Assembly: GCA_934202525.1 (NCBI GenBank)
Contig: CAKPYB010000071.1
Location: 1-8,876, forward strand
Reading direction: 5' to 3'
From: an uncultured Prevotella sp.
Lineage (GTDB): Bacteria; Bacteroidota; Bacteroidia; Bacteroidales; Bacteroidaceae
Length of the DNA stretch: 8,876 bases
Part shown: positions 6,817 through 8,876 of the stretch, piece by piece
Layout: each line of letters starts with the position of its first letter
Position numbering within the stretch: position 1 is the stretch's first letter
Program-made: the position numbers and the translations under genes
Notes under the pieces: generated by a model
What the model was told of the DNA's origin: nothing
The model's input: the letters and a program-made list of their open reading frames with translations, nothing else
Database searches by the model: none

Positions 6817-8373
6817 ATGGCTATAAAACAATATCCTTTGGGAATACAGACCTTTGAGCGTATCCGTAAGGAGGACAAGCTCTATATTGATAAGACGGAA
6901 TATATCTACCGCATGACCCATTCTGATGGTACATATTTCTTCTTAGGGAGACCACGCCGTTTCGGAAAGTCGCTTTTGGTTTCTACCATGCAGAGTTATT
7001 TTGAAGGTAAGAAAGACTTGTTTAAAGGACTTGCCATGGAACAGCTTGAAAAAGAATGGATAGAATATCCTGTAATCCATTTAGATATGAGTGGTGGAAA
7101 GTATATGTCAGAAGAACAGCTACAACGATATCTGATAGATCTGGTGGAAGAACAGGAACGGAAATTTGGCTTTCATAATGAGAAGATAGATGTAAATCTT
7201 CGCTTGAAAGATCTCATCATGGCTTTGTATCAGACAACAGGCAAGAAGGTTGTTGTGCTGATTGACGAGTATGATGCTCCTTTGCTGGACGTGGCTCATG
7301 AAAAAGAGCAGTTGGTTAAGCTTCGCAACATCATGCGTAATTTTTTCAGTCCGCTGAAGGCGCGTGAAGCCTATCTTCGTTTTGTCTTTTTTACGGGTAT
7401 CACTAAGTTTTCACAAGTGAGTATATTCAGTGAGTTGAATAATGTCACCAATGTATCCATGTATGATGAATATGCTGGTATGCTAGGCATCACCAAGGAA
7501 GAACTTAGCGGGCAATTGTCAGATGATATAGAAGTGTTGGCAACTAAATTGCATCTTACCAAGGAGCAAACTTTGGATAAGTTGACAGAAAATTATGATG
7601 GATATCATTTTTCTGCTTATTCGCCTGATGTCTTCAACCCTTATAGCCTGTTCAATTGCTTCGCTCAGGGTAAGTTGGGCTCTTATTGGTTTGGCTCAGG
7701 TACGCCAACCTATCTTATCAATATGATGCGTAAATATGATGTGCTTCCTACAGGCATTACGCGTGTCGAGGCTGATGAGAGTGAATTTGATGCACCTACG
7801 GAGGGCATGACAACATTGATGCCGCTGCTTTACCAGAGTGGTTATTTGACCATCAAGGATTATAACAGAGATTATAACTATTATACGCTTGATATTCCTA
7901 ACAAGGAGGTGAAGATAGGGTTGACCAAGGCTTTGATTCCGTCTTATGTTACTGGTAATACGCTTGCTACTACCAATACGGCTCGTCGCATAGCACAGGC
8001 TTTGGATAAGCAAGACATGGATGGAGCTTTGCATCTGCTACAGGATTTTCTGGGTACTGTGCCTTATTGCAATGTCACCAATCATGAGGGACATTATCAG
8101 CAGATGCTTTTCATCATCTTCTCGCTCCTTACCGATTATCTGGTAGATGTAGAGGTGCATACTCCAAAGGGAAGGGTAGATGTCGTTTTGTTGACAGGAA
8201 CAGATTTATACATCATAGAACTGAAACTTGATAAGAGTGCTCAGGCTGCAATGCAGCAAATCAATCTCAAAAACTATCGCCAACGTTTCGCTCTCTGCAA
8301 TAAACCTATAACGAAAGTCGGTATCAACTTCGACTCTTCAAAGGGAAATATAGAGAATTGGGTGATAGAGTAA
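6817..8373 (+). CDS. AAA-ATPase-like protein with C-terminal PD-(D/E)XK nuclease-like domain
   Basis: 518 residues. The N-terminal half fits the AAA-ATPase-like family (PF09820): FERIRKEDKLYIDKTEYI near the start, a Walker A-like loop GRPRRFGKS (44-52), Walker B VVVLIDEYD (146-153) and FFTGITKFS (191-199). The C-terminal part fits the PDDEXK_9/DUF1703 family: Glu424 in HEGHYQ, Asp455 in KGRVD, Glu468 and Lys470 in YIIELK, and a later QINLKNY, together a plausible nuclease active site. Length is normal for the family and both halves look intact. ATG 6817 fits the promoter and the conserved N-terminus. The gene is transcribed alone, between a terminator and convergent asnS. Codon use is less biased than in the OmpA cluster. 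The family occurs in many copies in Bacteroidales and its biological role is not established; genome defence or mobile-element control is only a guess. Confidence 0.9.
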   Translation: MAIKQYPLGIQTFERIRKEDKLYIDKTEYIYRMTHSDGTYFFLGRPRRFGKSLLVSTMQSYFEGKKDLFKGLAMEQLEKEWIEYPVIHLDMSGGKYMSEEQLQRYLIDLVEEQERKFGFHNEKIDVNLRLKDLIMALYQTTGKKVVVLIDEYDAPLLDVAHEKEQLVKLRNIMRNFFSPLKAREAYLRFVFFTGITKFSQVSIFSELNNVTNVSMYDEYAGMLGITKEELSGQLSDDIEVLATKLHLTKEQTLDKLTENYDGYHFSAYSPDVFNPYSLFNCFAQGKLGSYWFGSGTPTYLINMMRKYDVLPTGITRVEADESEFDAPTEGMTTLMPLLYQSGYLTIKDYNRDYNYYTLDIPNKEVKIGLTKALIPSYVTGNTLATTNTARRIAQALDKQDMDGALHLLQDFLGTVPYCNVTNHEGHYQQMLFIIFSLLTDYLVDVEVHTPKGRVDVVLLTGTDLYIIELKLDKSAQAAMQQINLKNYRQRFALCNKPITKVGINFDSSKGNIENWVIE

Positions 8374-8439
8374 ATGAAAAAAGATAGAAAAAGATAGATG
8401 AAATAGATTAAAGAAAATCATAAATAGCAGCATTGGCCA

Positions 8440-8455
8440 TCGCAAGTACTTGCGA
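8440..8455. other. Perfect 16-bp palindrome between convergent genes
   Basis: TCGCAAGTACTTGCGA reads the same on both strands. It lies between the AAA gene stop and the long hairpin at 8461. It could be a protein-binding site or just part of a terminator region; nothing else in the sequence decides. Confidence 0.4.
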
Positions 8456-8460
8456 AGAGC

Positions 8461-8507
8461 AATGAAGCCTGTTTCGAAGGACATCGAAACAGGCTTCATT
8501 ATTTATT
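8461..8507. terminator. Shared hairpin between the AAA gene and asnS
   Basis: AATGAAGCCTGTTTCGA (8461-8477), a 6-nt loop, then TCGAAACAGGCTTCATT (8484-8500): a perfect 17-bp stem. On the + strand ATTTATTC follows; on the - strand (asnS direction) no T-run follows the stem. The position, 7 nt past the asnS stop, makes a terminator or 3'-end stabiliser for both transcripts the best reading. It is unrelated in sequence to the hairpin next to the asnS fragment at 6243-6272. Confidence 0.65.
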
Positions 8508-8582
8508 CTAGAACTCAGCGTTCTTTGGTGTACGTGGGAATGGAATCACGTCGCGGATGTTCTGCATGCCGGTTACGAAGAG
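8508..8582 (-). repeat. asnS 3'-end direct repeat, intact copy
   Basis: Matches 6297-6371 over 75 nt with 6 differences, in the same orientation. The two copies flank 2,136 nt holding the OmpA fragment and the AAA-ATPase-like gene. The repeat ends at a GAG that is also present at the OmpA breakpoint (5434-5436), i.e. 3 nt of microhomology. Confidence 0.9.
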
Positions 8583-8876
8583 AATCAGACGCTCGAAACC
8601 GAGACCGAAACCTGCGTGTGGGCATGAACCATACTTACGGGTATCGAGATACCAGTTCATATCCTTCATAGGGATGTTGCGAGCCTCAATCTCACCCATC
8701 AGCTTGTCATAGCTCTCCTCGCGGACAGAACCACCAATAATCTCACCAATCTGTGGGAACAGCACGTCGGTACCCTGAACGGTCTGACCGCTCTTACCGC
8801 CGAAACCACTCTCCTCCTCGTCTATCTTCATATAGAATGCCTTGATAGCCTTAGGATAGTTGGTCATGATAACCGG
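8508..8876 (-). CDS. asnS: Asparaginyl-tRNA synthetase, C-terminal part (5' end off the window)
   Basis: On the - strand the frame is open from the window edge to the TAG stop, covering about 122 residues. It contains [49 protein letters not shown] (class II motif 3, with the ATP-binding Arg) and the C-terminus [15 protein letters not shown]. These match bacterial AsnRS, which charges tRNA-Asn with asparagine using [14 protein letters not shown] and the ending [11 protein letters not shown] favour AsnRS over AspRS or LysRS. The internal Met codon at 8867 is not the start; translation continues upstream beyond the window. Its last 75 nt are duplicated at 6297-6371. Confidence 0.95.
   Translation of the reverse strand, partial: PVIMTNYPKAIKAFYMKIDEEESGFGGKSGQTVQGTDVLFPQIGEIIGGSVREESYDKLMGEIEARNIPMKDMNWYLDTRKYGSCPHAGFGLGFERLILFVTGMQNIRDVIPFPRTPKNAEF

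Noticed and set aside
6651..6857. Open frame of 68 codons on the + strand between the OmpA fragment and the AAA gene
   Set aside because: It covers the terminator at 6680-6710 and the promoter at 6761-6792, overlaps the AAA start in another frame, and has a low-complexity Ser/Phe/Cys composition.
8374..8430. A-rich tract with repeated AAAAAGATAGA-like units
   Set aside because: Only two or three imperfect copies in low-complexity intergenic DNA; no spacer pattern and no further support.
6297..8582. Insertion sequence or transposon bounded by the 75-nt repeats
   Set aside because: No transposase, no terminal inverted repeats, and the repeats are coding sequence of asnS rather than element ends.
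8450..8671. 73-codon + strand frame at the right end
   Set aside because: It is antisense to asnS and runs through the 8461-8500 hairpin.

Overview
The window looks like chromosomal DNA from a Bacteroidales bacterium, most likely Prevotella/Segatella. This is inference from several signs: a very large lipoprotein with an acidic surface-export signal just after its lipidated cysteine, a Bacteroidetes-type promoter (TTG, then TACCTTTG) before one gene, almost no Shine-Dalgarno sequences, and gene families (OmpA with a Pro-rich linker, DUF1573, AAA-ATPase-like/PD-(D/E)XK) that are typical of that group.

Layout. 1-133: leader with small hairpins. 134-3946 (+): a 1270-residue predicted surface lipoprotein with a long coiled-coil stalk, then a strong hairpin terminator (3975-4006). 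4027-6162 (+): a tight three-gene cluster of a small lipoprotein, a full-length OmpA-family porin/peptidoglycan anchor, and a DUF1573 lipoprotein, with gaps of 12 and 3 nt. It ends at a hairpin that can terminate transcription on both strands. 6297-6635: a scar in which the last 75 nt of an asnS gene (- strand) is fused to the last 88 codons of a second OmpA gene (+ strand), followed by a good terminator. 6817-8373 (+): an AAA-ATPase-like protein with a C-terminal PD-(D/E)XK nuclease-like domain and its own promoter. 8508-8876 (-): the 3' part of the real asnS (asparaginyl-tRNA synthetase), convergent with the AAA gene and running off the window.

The first four genes make sense as an envelope module: surface lipoprotein, accessory lipoprotein, outer-membrane barrel tied to peptidoglycan, and a DUF1573 lipoprotein. 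Strong codon bias in the large lipoprotein and OmpA suggests high expression.

The main oddity is that the unit 'OmpA C-terminus ... convergent asnS 3' end' occurs twice in tandem (5434-6371 and 6369-8582) with different cargo: DUF1573 in the first, the AAA/nuclease gene in the second. The junction has 3 nt of microhomology. The six differences between the two asnS ends are all synonymous, so the fragment diverged while it was still under selection in a working gene. This points to a recent join of two diverged haplotypes, either a real rearrangement or an assembly chimera. I found no tRNA, rRNA, CRISPR array, transposase or integrase.
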